DNA from: DASZUK01 sp035547695
Lineage (GTDB): Bacteria; Actinomycetota; Acidimicrobiia; Acidimicrobiales; RAAP-2
Assembly: GCA_035547695.1 (NCBI GenBank)
Contig: DASZUK010000056.1
Span: 30,313-94,312 of the forward strand
DNA: 64,000 nt
Direction: 5' to 3'
Shown here: piece by piece, positions 24,340-32,150 of the stretch
Numbering within the stretch: position 1 is the stretch's first letter
Layout of the letters: each line of letters opens with the position of its first letter
Made by a program: the position numbers and the translations under genes
Notes under the pieces: model-generated
The model's database searches: none
What the model saw: the letters and a program-made list of their open reading frames with translations, nothing else
What the model was told of the DNA's origin: nothing

Positions 24340-25737
24340 ATGGCCAAGGTCGTGGTGGTGTCCAACCGCGGGCCGCTGTCGTTCCGGCTGGACGGCGACG
24401 GGGAGCCGGTGGTGGCCGGGACCGGCGGCGGGTTGGCCGCGACCCTGCACCCGCTGCTGGCGGGGACCGGGTCGACGTGGGTGGCGGCGTCGATGGGCGA
24501 GGCGGACCGGCGGGCGGCGGACCGGGGGCTGATGGCGGAGGACGGCCTGCGGATCGTCACGGTGTCCCCGGACCCCGAGGTGTACCGGATGGCGTACGAC
24601 GTGGTGTCCAACGCCAGCCTGTGGTTCTGCCACCACCACCTCTTCGACCTGCCCCGCCGGCCGCGATTCGACCGGCACTGGGCCGAGGCCTGGGAGGGCT
24701 ACCGGGTGTTCAACCGGCTGTTCGCCGACGCGGTGGCCGCGGAGGCGGCGGAGGGGGAGGTGGTGCTGGTCCAGGACTACCACCTGTCGCTGACCGGGGC
24801 GATGCTGGCCAAGTCGCGGCCGGACCTGAGGACGGTGCACTTCAGCCACACCCCGTTCGCCGACCCCAGCGTGCTGCGGTGCCTGCCGTCGGCGGCGGGG
24901 GGGGAGCTGCTGGCCGGCATGGCCGGGTTCGGGTCCTGCGGGTTCCACTCCACCCGGTGGGAGGCGGCGTTCCGGGCGGCGTACGCCGACGGGGAACTGG
25001 CCACGTTCGCCGGCACGGACCGGCCGCCGGCCACGTTCACGGCGCCGCTCGGCCCGGACGTCGGGGCCATCGAGGACGAGGCCGGCTCGGACGCGGTGGC
25101 CGCGTCCGCCGGGGACCTGGACCGGATGGTTGGGGACCGCAAGCTGGTGGTCCGGGTGGACCGGGTGGAGCTGTCGAAGAACATCCTGCGGGGGTTCTGG
25201 GCGTTCGAGGAGCTGTTGGAGACCCGGCCGCAGTGGCGGGGCCGGGTGGTGATGCTGGCCCTGGCCTACCCGTCGCGGGAGGGGCTGGCCGACTACCTGT
25301 CGTACCGGTCGGAGGTGGAGCACACCGCGGACCGGATCAACGACACCTGGGGCACCGGCGACTGGACGCCGGTGGTGCTGGACGTGGCCGACGACCGCAG
25401 CCGGTCGGTGGCGGCGTTGACCCGGTACGACGTGCTGCTGGTCAACCCCATCCGGGACGGCCTGAACCTGGTGGCCAAGGAAGGCCCGTTGGTGAACGGG
25501 ACCGACGGGGTGCTGGTGCTGTCCCGGGAGGCCGGGGCCTGGGACGAGCTGCGGCCGGCGGCGGTGGGGGTCAACCCGTTCGACGTCACCGGCACGGCGG
25601 TCGCCCTGGACCTGGCCCTGTCCATGGACGGCGCCGAACGGCGCAGCCGGGCGGGAGCGCTCCGGGACATCGTGCTGGGCCGGACCGCCGCGGACTGGCT
25701 GGCCGACCAGATGTCCGCCGGGGAGGCCCTCGGCTGA
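24340..25737 (+). CDS. otsA: Trehalose-6-phosphate synthase (GT20)
   Basis: 465 residues. Transfers glucose from a nucleotide sugar to glucose-6-phosphate. N-terminal VVVSNRGPLSF with the glycine-rich loop (GTGGGLAATLHPLL), catalytic-site motif VLVQDYHLSLTGAML, HFSHTPFADP, then VDRVELSKNILRGF and the donor-binding NPIRDGLNLVAKEG. All are characteristic of OtsA. The phosphatase otsB lies 1.7 kb away on the other strand, with an unrelated gene in between. Confidence 0.94.
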   Translation: MAKVVVVSNRGPLSFRLDGDGEPVVAGTGGGLAATLHPLLAGTGSTWVAASMGEADRRAADRGLMAEDGLRIVTVSPDPEVYRMAYDVVSNASLWFCHHHLFDLPRRPRFDRHWAEAWEGYRVFNRLFADAVAAEAAEGEVVLVQDYHLSLTGAMLAKSRPDLRTVHFSHTPFADPSVLRCLPSAAGGELLAGMAGFGSCGFHSTRWEAAFRAAYADGELATFAGTDRPPATFTAPLGPDVGAIEDEAGSDAVAASAGDLDRMVGDRKLVVRVDRVELSKNILRGFWAFEELLETRPQWRGRVVMLALAYPSREGLADYLSYRSEVEHTADRINDTWGTGDWTPVVLDVADDRSRSVAALTRYDVLLVNPIRDGLNLVAKEGPLVNGTDGVLVLSREAGAWDELRPAAVGVNPFDVTGTAVALDLALSMDGAERRSRAGALRDIVLGRTAADWLADQMSAGEALG

Positions 25738-25795
25738 TCACCGGTTTGCCGTAGTTATGACAAACTTCTTCTGACATACCGTCAGGAGAACAAGA

Positions 25796-27448
25796 TTGTC
25801 ATATCCCCACTTCCACCCCGAGCGCCCCGGGGACCTCCCCATGGTCATGGCCGAGGACGAATTCCGTCGCGAATTCCCAGGTGAGAGTGAACATCTGGAA
25901 TTCAAGCAGGGGACCACCTGGAAGAAGATCCAGGAGGCGGCCGTGGCCTTCTCCAACGGCGACGGCGGCGTCATCTTCGTCGGAGTTGCCCCGGATGGCC
26001 GCATAACCGGGGTCACCGATCCCGGAGAACGCGCCCGGGAGGTCCACCAGGCAATCCAGGGCGTGAGCAACCCTGGCCGTTACGAAGTCCACGAACTGAC
26101 GGTGGGGGCGAACACGCTGCTGGTCATCTCGGTGGAACGACGGAAGGAAGGGTTCGCCCAAACCTCCGAGGGGGTCGTTCGCATTCGCCGCGGCGCCAGC
26201 AATCCACCCCTGATGGGCACCGACCTCTCCCGCTTCGTGGCCGAGCGGGCCTTCGAGAGCTTCGAGAACACGCCGACGGCGTTGGCACCGACAGAGGCCG
26301 ACCCGGCGCTCCTGGACCGCCTGGTCACCGCGTACGACTGGAGGCCCGAAGGCTGGAGGTCGGAAGACGTTCGACCTTTGCTACGCGAAGCCGGCTTCGT
26401 CTCCCTGCAGCGGAGGGAGGAACGCCTGACGGTGGTCGGGGCTCTCCTGCTGCTCGTCGATCCCTCGCGCATCGGGTGCCGGGCGTTCATCGACATCCGG
26501 CGGTACCGGGAAGGGGAACAAGAACCGGATCGGACGTGGACCGTGTCGGGATCGGCTGCTGAGCAGATCGAGAGGGCCACGGCGGACATCTTGAGGGAGG
26601 TTGGTTCTTCAACGGCCGTCCTCGGGGTCCAGAGGGTGGACATGCCGAAACTCCCCCCGAGGGCGGTCCGTGAGGCAGTGGCCAACGCCGTGGCTCACCG
26701 TTCTTACCAGAACGCCGGATCGGCCGTCCGAATCGAGATCCATTCGGACCGGGTCCGTATCACCTCGCCGGGTGGCCTGCCCGAACCGGTGACGGTCGAG
26801 CACATCCGGGTACAGCAGGCGGCGAGGAACCGCACCCTTCTCGACGCATTGCACCGGATGGGGCTCGCCGAAGACCTCGGGCGAGGCATCGATCGGATCG
26901 AAGACGACATGGTGGCCGATCTCCTCCAACTTCCCGAGTTCGAGGACGATCAGTCGTTCTTCACCGTCACCTTGCGGCTGGTCGGGACCTTCACTCCACT
27001 CGAACGGGCATGGGTCCGGCAGTTGATCGACCGGGACCAGTTGGACGCCCGCTCTGCCCCAGTCGTGGTCGAAGCGGCGCGGCGCGGCGCCATCACCAAC
27101 TCCGATGTGCGGGCCCTGTTGGGCATCGACAGCGTGGACGCTCGAAACCTTCTCCAGCGCCTTGTGGCTGAGCGAGTATTCGAACAGCGCGGCGAACGGG
27201 CGGGGACGGTGTACGTGGTGGCCGCCTCGGCCGGCGCTCCCGTCCACGTACGCCACACCGTGGAAGAGCTGGCCCAGATGGTGCTCGTGATGGCCGAAGA
27301 GGGCCCGATCACGAACGCACTCGTCCGCGACCGGACCGGCCTGGACCGGATGGCCGCCCTGAACCTCCTGCAAAGGCTCGTCACGGACGGTCGGCTGCAG
27401 CGAGAGGGCACCCGACGCGGCACCCGGTATTCGCGAGCTTCTGCGTAG
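25796..27448 (+). CDS. AlbA_2 (Schlafen-like) ATP-binding protein, putative regulator
   Basis: 550 residues from TTG 25796, supported by AGGAGA 7 nt upstream; an ATG lies 15 codons in. Order: AlbA_2 domain (about 20-130; ESEHLEFKQGTTWKKIQEAA then FSNGDGGVIFVGV), a linker domain, an HATPase_c_4 module (about 285-370; VREAVANAVAHRSY, IHSDRVRITSPGGLPEPV, GLAEDLGRGIDRI), and two winged-helix repeats at the C-terminus (ITNSDVRALLGID and ITNALVRDRTGLD). This is COG2865-type, often labelled transcriptional regulator or mis-labelled RecG. Base use differs sharply: 26 of 50 bases at 25871-25920 are G/C versus 37 of 50 at 25201-25250 in otsA. Likely transferred between otsA and otsB. A host-defence role is possible but unproven. 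Confidence 0.82.
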   Translation: MSYPHFHPERPGDLPMVMAEDEFRREFPGESEHLEFKQGTTWKKIQEAAVAFSNGDGGVIFVGVAPDGRITGVTDPGERAREVHQAIQGVSNPGRYEVHELTVGANTLLVISVERRKEGFAQTSEGVVRIRRGASNPPLMGTDLSRFVAERAFESFENTPTALAPTEADPALLDRLVTAYDWRPEGWRSEDVRPLLREAGFVSLQRREERLTVVGALLLLVDPSRIGCRAFIDIRRYREGEQEPDRTWTVSGSAAEQIERATADILREVGSSTAVLGVQRVDMPKLPPRAVREAVANAVAHRSYQNAGSAVRIEIHSDRVRITSPGGLPEPVTVEHIRVQQAARNRTLLDALHRMGLAEDLGRGIDRIEDDMVADLLQLPEFEDDQSFFTVTLRLVGTFTPLERAWVRQLIDRDQLDARSAPVVVEAARRGAITNSDVRALLGIDSVDARNLLQRLVAERVFEQRGERAGTVYVVAASAGAPVHVRHTVEELAQMVLVMAEEGPITNALVRDRTGLDRMAALNLLQRLVTDGRLQREGTRRGTRYSRASA

Positions 27449-27482
27449 ATCTCAGGGTCACCGCGTAGATCTCAGGGTCACC
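27443..27482. repeat. Perfect 20-bp tandem duplication holding both convergent stop codons
   Basis: GCGTAGATCTCAGGGTCACC occurs at 27443-27462 and 27463-27482 without mismatch. The first copy supplies the TAG of the AlbA_2 gene (27446-27448), the second the TGA of otsB (27478-27480). A single ancestral copy would have held both stops in one overlapping convergent junction. Confidence 0.95.
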
Positions 27483-28263
27483 GCTCGGCGGCCCCGTCCA
27501 ACAACTGCCGGAGGAGGGCCTCGGCGCCGGCGGGGCCGTCCACCACCACGTCGGCGGCGGCGACGACCTCCGGGGGGCTGTCGGCGTCGACGACGGCCAC
27601 CCGGGCCACCGCCACGCCGGTGGCGGCCAGGTCGCCCAACGCCCGAAACGCGGGCAGGTCGCCGAGGTCGTCGCCGAAGCAGGCGGCGGCGGCCCAGCCG
27701 GCGGCGAGGCGGCGGACCACGGTGCCCTTGTCGGCGTCCACCGGCGGCCGCAGCTCGACCGACATGCGGCCGGGCTGGGCCAGCAGCCCGGTGGCGGCCC
27801 CCTCCCGCCGGGCGAACCGGGTGGCCCACCCTTCGGCGTCGGGACGGCGGCGCCAGTGCAGGGTGACGGTCAGCCCCTTCGGCTCGACTTCGGCCCCCGG
27901 GGGCGCCTCGGCCAGGGCGCGGCGGGTGACGTCGGCCACCACCGGGCGCCAGGGCTCCGCCGGGCCGGCACCGGCGGAGCGGCCGTCGGGGCCGATCTGC
28001 TCCATGCCGTAGAGGCCGGCCAGGTGGACCCCGCCGGGCCGGCGGAGGTTGTCGGCGAGGAACCCGACGGGCCGGCCGGACACCACGGCCACCAGCCCGA
28101 ACCGGCGGCCGAGGGCGACCAGGAGGTCGGGGACGCCGGGCAGGGGGGCGGCGCCGGCCGGGTCGTCGACGATGGGGGCCAGGGTGCCGTCGAAATCCAG
28201 GAACAGGGCGGACCGGGTGGGATGGTCGGCCAGCGGGACCAGGGCCGCAGGAAGGCCGGTCAT
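27478..28263 (-). CDS. otsB: Trehalose-6-phosphate phosphatase
   Basis: 261 residues, HAD superfamily. Motif I FLDFDGTLAP (nucleophile Asp), motif II VVSGRP, and motif IV FGDDLGDLPAF are all present, with the OtsB cap-domain segment GLYGMEQIGPDG and VELRPPVDADKG between them. Removes phosphate from the OtsA product to give trehalose. It lies 22 nt downstream of the LytR_C gene on the same strand, so the two may share a transcript. Confidence 0.93.
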   Translation of the reverse strand: MTGLPAALVPLADHPTRSALFLDFDGTLAPIVDDPAGAAPLPGVPDLLVALGRRFGLVAVVSGRPVGFLADNLRRPGGVHLAGLYGMEQIGPDGRSAGAGPAEPWRPVVADVTRRALAEAPPGAEVEPKGLTVTLHWRRRPDAEGWATRFARREGAATGLLAQPGRMSVELRPPVDADKGTVVRRLAAGWAAAACFGDDLGDLPAFRALGDLAATGVAVARVAVVDADSPPEVVAAADVVVDGPAGAEALLRQLLDGAAER

Positions 28264-28285
28264 GAGGGGTCCGGCGGCGGGGTGG

Positions 28286-28849
28286 TCAACCGGTCGTGGT
28301 GGTGGTGGCCTGCGAGGACAGGTCGGACCCGATGACGACGACGACGTCGGCCCCTGTGGTGCCGGTGACCGGGACCGAGGTGCTGAGCGGCTGGACCGCC
28401 GAGGGCTTGAGGCCGAGGAGGGCGGCGATGGCTGTGGCCGCCGCCTGCTGGCCCGACGCGTAGTAGACGGCGGAGGTGCTGATGGAGGAGGACGAGGCGT
28501 CGGTGGCCGGCAGGGTGCCCCAGCCCGCCGATGTGACCTTGGAGGTGAAGTACCCGGCCGCCCCTGTGGTGGGGCTGCCGTTGGCCACCAGCACCTTCAC
28601 GTCCTTGCTGGGCGGGATCGTGGTGGTGGTCGTGGTGGTGGTGCCGTGGCCGGCGGTGGTGGTCGTGGTGGTGGCCGATGTCGACCCGGACCCTGTATGC
28701 GAGGGGGAGCTGGTGGCGGCGTGGAGGAGCAGGACGCCGACGACGACGGCGACGACGACGAGCAGCGCCGCTTTGGGGAAGGACACCTGTCCGCCGCCGG
28801 CCCCCTCCGGCCTACCCTGCCGCCCGTCGGCGGGATCCGGACCTGTCAC
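28286..28849 (-). CDS. Membrane-anchored LytR C-terminal (LytR_C) domain protein
   Basis: 187 residues from GTG 28849; the frame continues upstream but in low-complexity sequence. One N-terminal transmembrane helix (AALLVVVAVVVGVLLL, about residues 26-42) after a short cytoplasmic stretch, then a Ser/Thr-rich linker including long Thr runs, then a LytR_C domain (about 85-180; VKVLVANGSPTTGAAGYFTSK and DVVVVIGSD). LytR_C domains occur in cell-wall LCP proteins; stand-alone versions are common in actinobacteria with no fixed role. The Thr linker probably spans the wall and may be glycosylated (inference). Confidence 0.8.
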   Translation of the reverse strand: MTGPDPADGRQGRPEGAGGGQVSFPKAALLVVVAVVVGVLLLHAATSSPSHTGSGSTSATTTTTTAGHGTTTTTTTTIPPSKDVKVLVANGSPTTGAAGYFTSKVTSAGWGTLPATDASSSSISTSAVYYASGQQAAATAIAALLGLKPSAVQPLSTSVPVTGTTGADVVVVIGSDLSSQATTTTTG

Positions 28850-28989
28850 CGACTCAGCCTGCCAACCACCAGGGGCGGGTGCAAGCACCCTTCGGACACG
28901 CGCCGTTCGCGATCCCGTCGCAGCAGGGCCGGCGGGGCCATGATGGGGAACGTCACCGACGCGGTCGCCCGACAAGGAGGGACACCGGC

Positions 28990-29400
28990 ATGTGGAAGGA
29001 CTTCAAGCAGTTCCTGCTGCGAGGCAACCTGGTCGACCTGGCCATCGCCGTGGTCATCGGCGCCGCGTTCAGCGGGGTGGTGTCGTCGCTGGTCAACGAC
29101 CTGCTGACCCCCCTGATCGCCGCCATCGCCGGCAAGCCCACATTCGCCGACCTGACGTTCACGCTGAACCACAGCACGTTCCACTACGGCAGCTTCGTCA
29201 ACGCCCTGCTGTCGTTCGTCATCGTGGCCGTGGTGGTGTTCTTCTTCGTGCTGAAGCCCGTCACCGCCCTGATGCACCGGATGGGGGTGATGCCGCCGAA
29301 GGAACCGGAGCGCAAGCCGTGCCCGGAGTGCACCACCGAGATCCCGGCGGCGGCCCGGCGGTGCCCGCAGTGCACCGCGGTGCTCACCGAGGCGGCCTGA
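28990..29400 (+). CDS. mscL: Large-conductance mechanosensitive channel MscL with C-terminal zinc ribbon
   Basis: 136 residues, ATG after AAGGAGGG. MscL core: N-terminal amphipathic helix and TM1 (MWKDFKQFLLRGNLVDLAIA), periplasmic loop, TM2 (about 78-100, LLSFVIVAVVVFFFVLKPV). The pore forms a homopentamer that opens on hypo-osmotic shock. Instead of the usual charged helical bundle, the C-terminus ends in two CxxC pairs, CPECTTEIPAAARRCPQC, a zinc-ribbon pattern. Osmotic genes otsA, otsB and gpgS are nearby, which fits an osmoadaptation neighbourhood. It converges with rlmB across a GC-rich hairpin. Confidence 0.95.
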   Translation: MWKDFKQFLLRGNLVDLAIAVVIGAAFSGVVSSLVNDLLTPLIAAIAGKPTFADLTFTLNHSTFHYGSFVNALLSFVIVAVVVFFFVLKPVTALMHRMGVMPPKEPERKPCPECTTEIPAAARRCPQCTAVLTEAA

Positions 29401-29420
29401 CAGGCCCCGGTCGTGCCGGC

Positions 29421-29439
29421 GGCCCCGGCTCAGGGGGCC
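29421..29439. terminator. Possible hairpin between convergent mscL and rlmB
   Basis: GGCCCC (29421-29426) and GGGGCC (29434-29439) with a 7-nt loop that contains the rlmB stop. Weak evidence because the whole area is GC-rich. Confidence 0.3.
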
Positions 29440-30443
29440 GGCCGGGGTCGGGCGGCGGCCCGCTGGCGGGCCACCTCGAAGCAGGCCACCGCGCCGGCCA
29501 CGGCGGCGTTGAGGGACGGCAGGGCGCCGTGCTGGGGGATGGCCACCACGGCGTCGCAGCGACGGCGGACCAGCGGGGCCAGGCCGCGGTCCTCGCCGCC
29601 CAGCACCACGGCGACCGGGCCGTCGCCCAGGGGCAGGTCGTAGAGGGACCGGTCGGTCTCCCCGGCCAGGCCGACGGTCCAGATGCCGTCCGACCGCAGC
29701 CGGTCCAGGGCGGCCGGGACGCCGCCGACGACGGCGAAGTGCAGGTGCTCGATGGCCCCGGCGGCCACCTTGGCGGTGGTCGGCGACAGGTGGGCCGCCC
29801 GGTGCCGGGGCAGCACCACCCCGGTGACGCCGGCGCACTCGGCGCTGCGGAGCACCGACCCCAGGTTCCGCGGGTCGGTCACCCCGGAGACGACCAGCAG
29901 GAACGGCGGGGTCCCGTCCGCGGCCGGGCGGCACAGGTCGTCCAGGGGCTCCGGGTCGATCGGCCGGGCCCGGGCCAGCACTCCCTGAGGGGCGTCGGTG
30001 CGGGCTTCGGCGTCCAGCCGGGCCCGGGACACCGTCTCCACCCGGACGTGCCGCCGGGCGGCCATCTGCTCGATGCGGTCCAGTTGGGCCGACGGGTCCT
30101 GGCCGTCGGCCACCCAGAGCTGGCGGACCGGCCGGCGGCCGGTGGCCAGCAGCTCCAGGACGGCCTGGCGGCCCTCCACCTGGTCCCCGCCCAGCTCCCC
30201 CCCGGGCCGGGACGGCCGCCGGCCGGACCCCGCCGGCGACGTTCCCCGGCCCGGCCGGCCCCGGAGAGGCGGACGGTCGCCGCCGGACCGACTCTTGTCG
30301 GCACCGGGCCGTCCGGCGGAGCCCCGGCCGGGCGCAGGGCGACCACCGGCACGACCGGCGTTCCGCCCACCTCCCTGGCCGCCCCTTTGGCCGCCGGCGC
30401 TGCGGCCGCTGCCGGCGCCGCCCTGCCCGCCCCGGGGCGTCAC
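29430..30443 (-). CDS. rlmB: 23S rRNA 2'-O-methyltransferase, RlmB/TrmH (SpoU) family
   Basis: 337 residues. The first roughly 85 are Gly/Arg/Pro-rich and disordered. Then a SpoU_sub_bind domain (VEGRQAVLELLATGRRPVRQ) and the knotted SPOUT catalytic domain with motif 1 VVSGVTDPRNLGSVLRSAE, motif 2 VAVVLGGEDRGLAPLV and motif 3 IPQHGALPSLNAAVAGAV. Expected to methylate the 2'-OH of a 23S rRNA guanosine. GTG start overlaps the ispF stop (GTGA). In mycobacteria cysS lies between ispF and this gene; here it is missing from that position. Confidence 0.92.
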   Translation of the reverse strand: MTPRGGQGGAGSGRSAGGQRGGQGGGRNAGRAGGRPAPGRGSAGRPGADKSRSGGDRPPLRGRPGRGTSPAGSGRRPSRPGGELGGDQVEGRQAVLELLATGRRPVRQLWVADGQDPSAQLDRIEQMAARRHVRVETVSRARLDAEARTDAPQGVLARARPIDPEPLDDLCRPAADGTPPFLLVVSGVTDPRNLGSVLRSAECAGVTGVVLPRHRAAHLSPTTAKVAAGAIEHLHFAVVGGVPAALDRLRSDGIWTVGLAGETDRSLYDLPLGDGPVAVVLGGEDRGLAPLVRRRCDAVVAIPQHGALPSLNAAVAGAVACFEVARQRAAARPRPAP

Positions 30444-30925
30444 GACCGGACCGGGGCCAGGTCGTCGACCAGGGCGACGGCGAGGCAGCCGACGCCCTCG
30501 GCGCGGCCCAGGGCGCCGAGGCCCTCGGCCCGGGTGGCCTTGACCGACACCGGGGCGCCGACGGCCGCGGCCAGGCGCTGGGCCATCCGGTCGGTGTAGG
30601 GGGCCAGGCGCGGCGCCTCGGCCACGATGGTGCAGTCCACGTTGACCGGCCGGAACCCGGCCGCCGCCACCCGGGCCACCACCTCGGTCAGCAGGGCGAT
30701 GCTGTCCGCCCCGGCCCAGGTGGGGTCGTCGTCGGGGAAGTGCCGGCCGAGGTCGCCGAGGCAGGCGGCCCCGAGCAGGGCGTCGGCGATGGCGTGGGCG
30801 GCGGCGTCGGCGTCGCTGTGCCCGGCGAGGCCGCGGGCCCCCTCCACGACCACCCCGCCGAGCACCAGGGGGCGGTGGGGGTCGCGGGCGAACGGGTGGA
30901 CGTCGATGCCCTGGCCGATCCGCAT
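30440..30925 (-). CDS. ispF: 2-C-methyl-D-erythritol 2,4-cyclodiphosphate synthase
   Basis: 161 residues from ATG 30925 (MRIGQGIDVHPF), 2 nt after the ispD stop; a TTG at 30931 would overlap it by 4 nt. Metal-binding DVH at the start, LAGHSDADAAAHAIADALL, and the signature KATRAEGLGALGRAEG. Forms MEcPP in the MEP isoprenoid pathway. In an operon with ispD upstream and rlmB downstream. Confidence 0.95.
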   Translation of the reverse strand: MRIGQGIDVHPFARDPHRPLVLGGVVVEGARGLAGHSDADAAAHAIADALLGAACLGDLGRHFPDDDPTWAGADSIALLTEVVARVAAAGFRPVNVDCTIVAEAPRLAPYTDRMAQRLAAAVGAPVSVKATRAEGLGALGRAEGVGCLAVALVDDLAPVRS

Positions 30926-30927
30926 TC

Positions 30928-31617
30928 TCAACGACCCTTCACGAGGTGCTCGGCGTAGGCCAGGTCGGCCGGGGTGGTCAGCTTGAGGTTGTCGGGGTGG
31001 CCGGCCACGACCCGCACCGTAGCGCCGAGGGCTTCGACCAGCCCGGCATCGTCGGTGGCCTCGCCGGCGGTGGCGTGGGCGCGGCGGAGGACGTCGGCCG
31101 GGAAGGCCTGGGGGGTCTGGACGGCGACGAGGTCGTCGCGGTCCACGGTGCCGGTGACGGCGGCCCGGTGCGGTGTCGACGGGTCGGGGGCCACCCGTTT
31201 CAGGGTGTCGGCCACCGGGACGGCGCAGATGGCGCCGCCGGCCACGCCGTCGGCCAACGCGTCGAGGACGGCGACGAACAGCTCCGGGCCGGCGAGGGGG
31301 CGGGCGGCGTCGTGGACGACGACGACGTCGGCGTCGGCGGGGACGGCGGCCAGGCCGCAGCGGACGGAGGCGGACCGGGACGCGCCGCCGGCCACGATGC
31401 GGTCGGCGCCGAAGCGGTCGGCGGGGGCCACCGGCAACTGGTCGGCGGGCAGGACCAGGACGACCCCGTCGACGGCGGCCCGGGCGGCGGCGACGGCCCA
31501 GGCCACCACCGGGCGACCGGCCAGGTCGGCGAACTGCTTGGGGCGGCCGAAACGGGTGCCGGAACCGCCGGCGACCACCACGGCCCAGACCGGGCCCCTG
31601 TGACCGTTCGACCGCAT
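30928..31617 (-). CDS. ispD: 2-C-methyl-D-erythritol 4-phosphate cytidylyltransferase
   Basis: 229 residues. CTP-binding loop VVVAGGSGTRFGRPKQF near the N-terminus, VVHDAARPLAGPEL (catalytic region) and the C-terminal IspD signature (NLKLTTPADLAYAE). Makes CDP-methylerythritol in the MEP pathway. It starts 10 nt after carD ends; carD-ispD-ispF is the classical actinobacterial order. Confidence 0.95.
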   Translation of the reverse strand: MRSNGHRGPVWAVVVAGGSGTRFGRPKQFADLAGRPVVAWAVAAARAAVDGVVLVLPADQLPVAPADRFGADRIVAGGASRSASVRCGLAAVPADADVVVVHDAARPLAGPELFVAVLDALADGVAGGAICAVPVADTLKRVAPDPSTPHRAAVTGTVDRDDLVAVQTPQAFPADVLRRAHATAGEATDDAGLVEALGATVRVVAGHPDNLKLTTPADLAYAEHLVKGR

Positions 31618-31627
31618 CGGCGGCCGG

Positions 31628-32104
31628 CTACGGCAGGGCGTCGTTCAGGCGCTGCTCGGCGGTCTCCTCGTCGACGCCGAGGGCGAAGGTGAGCTCGGAC
31701 ACCAGGATCTGGCGGGCCCGGCTGAGCATCCGCTTCTCGCCGGCCGACAGCCCCTTGTCCTTGTCCCGGATCGACAGGTTCCGGACCACCTCGGCCACCT
31801 GGTAGATGTCGCCGGACCGCAGCTTCTCGGAGTGGTTCTTGTACCGCCGCGACCAGTTGGTCGGCATCCGGGCCTCCTTCTTGCGGAGCACCGCGAACAC
31901 CTCCTCGACCTCCTCGTCGTTGATGACCTCCCGGAGGCCCACCCCTTCGGTGTTGTCGGCCGGCACCATCAGGGTGAGGTCCCCGTAGGCCAATCGGAGG
32001 ACGAGGTACTCGCGCTTCTCGCCGAAGGCCACCTTGGTCTCCCGCTTCTCCACCACCGCCGCGCCGTGATGGGGGTAGACCACCTTGTCACCGACCTTGA
32101 ACAC
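31628..32104 (-). CDS. carD: RNA polymerase-binding regulator CarD
   Basis: 158 residues. N-terminal RNAP-interaction (Tudor-like) domain beginning MFKVGDKVVYPHHGAAVVEK and a helical C-terminal DNA-binding domain (RMPTNWSRRYKNHSEKLRSG, with the minor-groove-wedging Trp). CarD stabilises open complexes at rRNA and many other promoters. GTG start without Shine-Dalgarno; TAAACT lies 9 nt upstream, implying a leader of about 2 nt. Head of carD-ispD-ispF-rlmB. Confidence 0.97.
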   Translation of the reverse strand: MFKVGDKVVYPHHGAAVVEKRETKVAFGEKREYLVLRLAYGDLTLMVPADNTEGVGLREVINDEEVEEVFAVLRKKEARMPTNWSRRYKNHSEKLRSGDIYQVAEVVRNLSIRDKDKGLSAGEKRMLSRARQILVSELTFALGVDEETAEQRLNDALP

Positions 32105-32113
32105 AGGAGCGGG

Positions 32114-32119
32114 AGTTTA
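32114..32119 (-). promoter_or_regulatory. -10 box for near-leaderless carD transcript
   Basis: TAAACT on the minus strand, 9 nt before the carD GTG, in the 46-bp gap after disA. Confidence 0.5.
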
Positions 32120-32150
32120 CCCGACCCGGAGCCGGTTCCGTCCGGGGGGC

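Noticed and set aside
25796..27448. Annotation as ATP-dependent DNA helicase RecG.
   Set aside because: There are no helicase motifs; the protein has AlbA_2, HATPase-like and winged-helix segments, which are often mislabelled this way.
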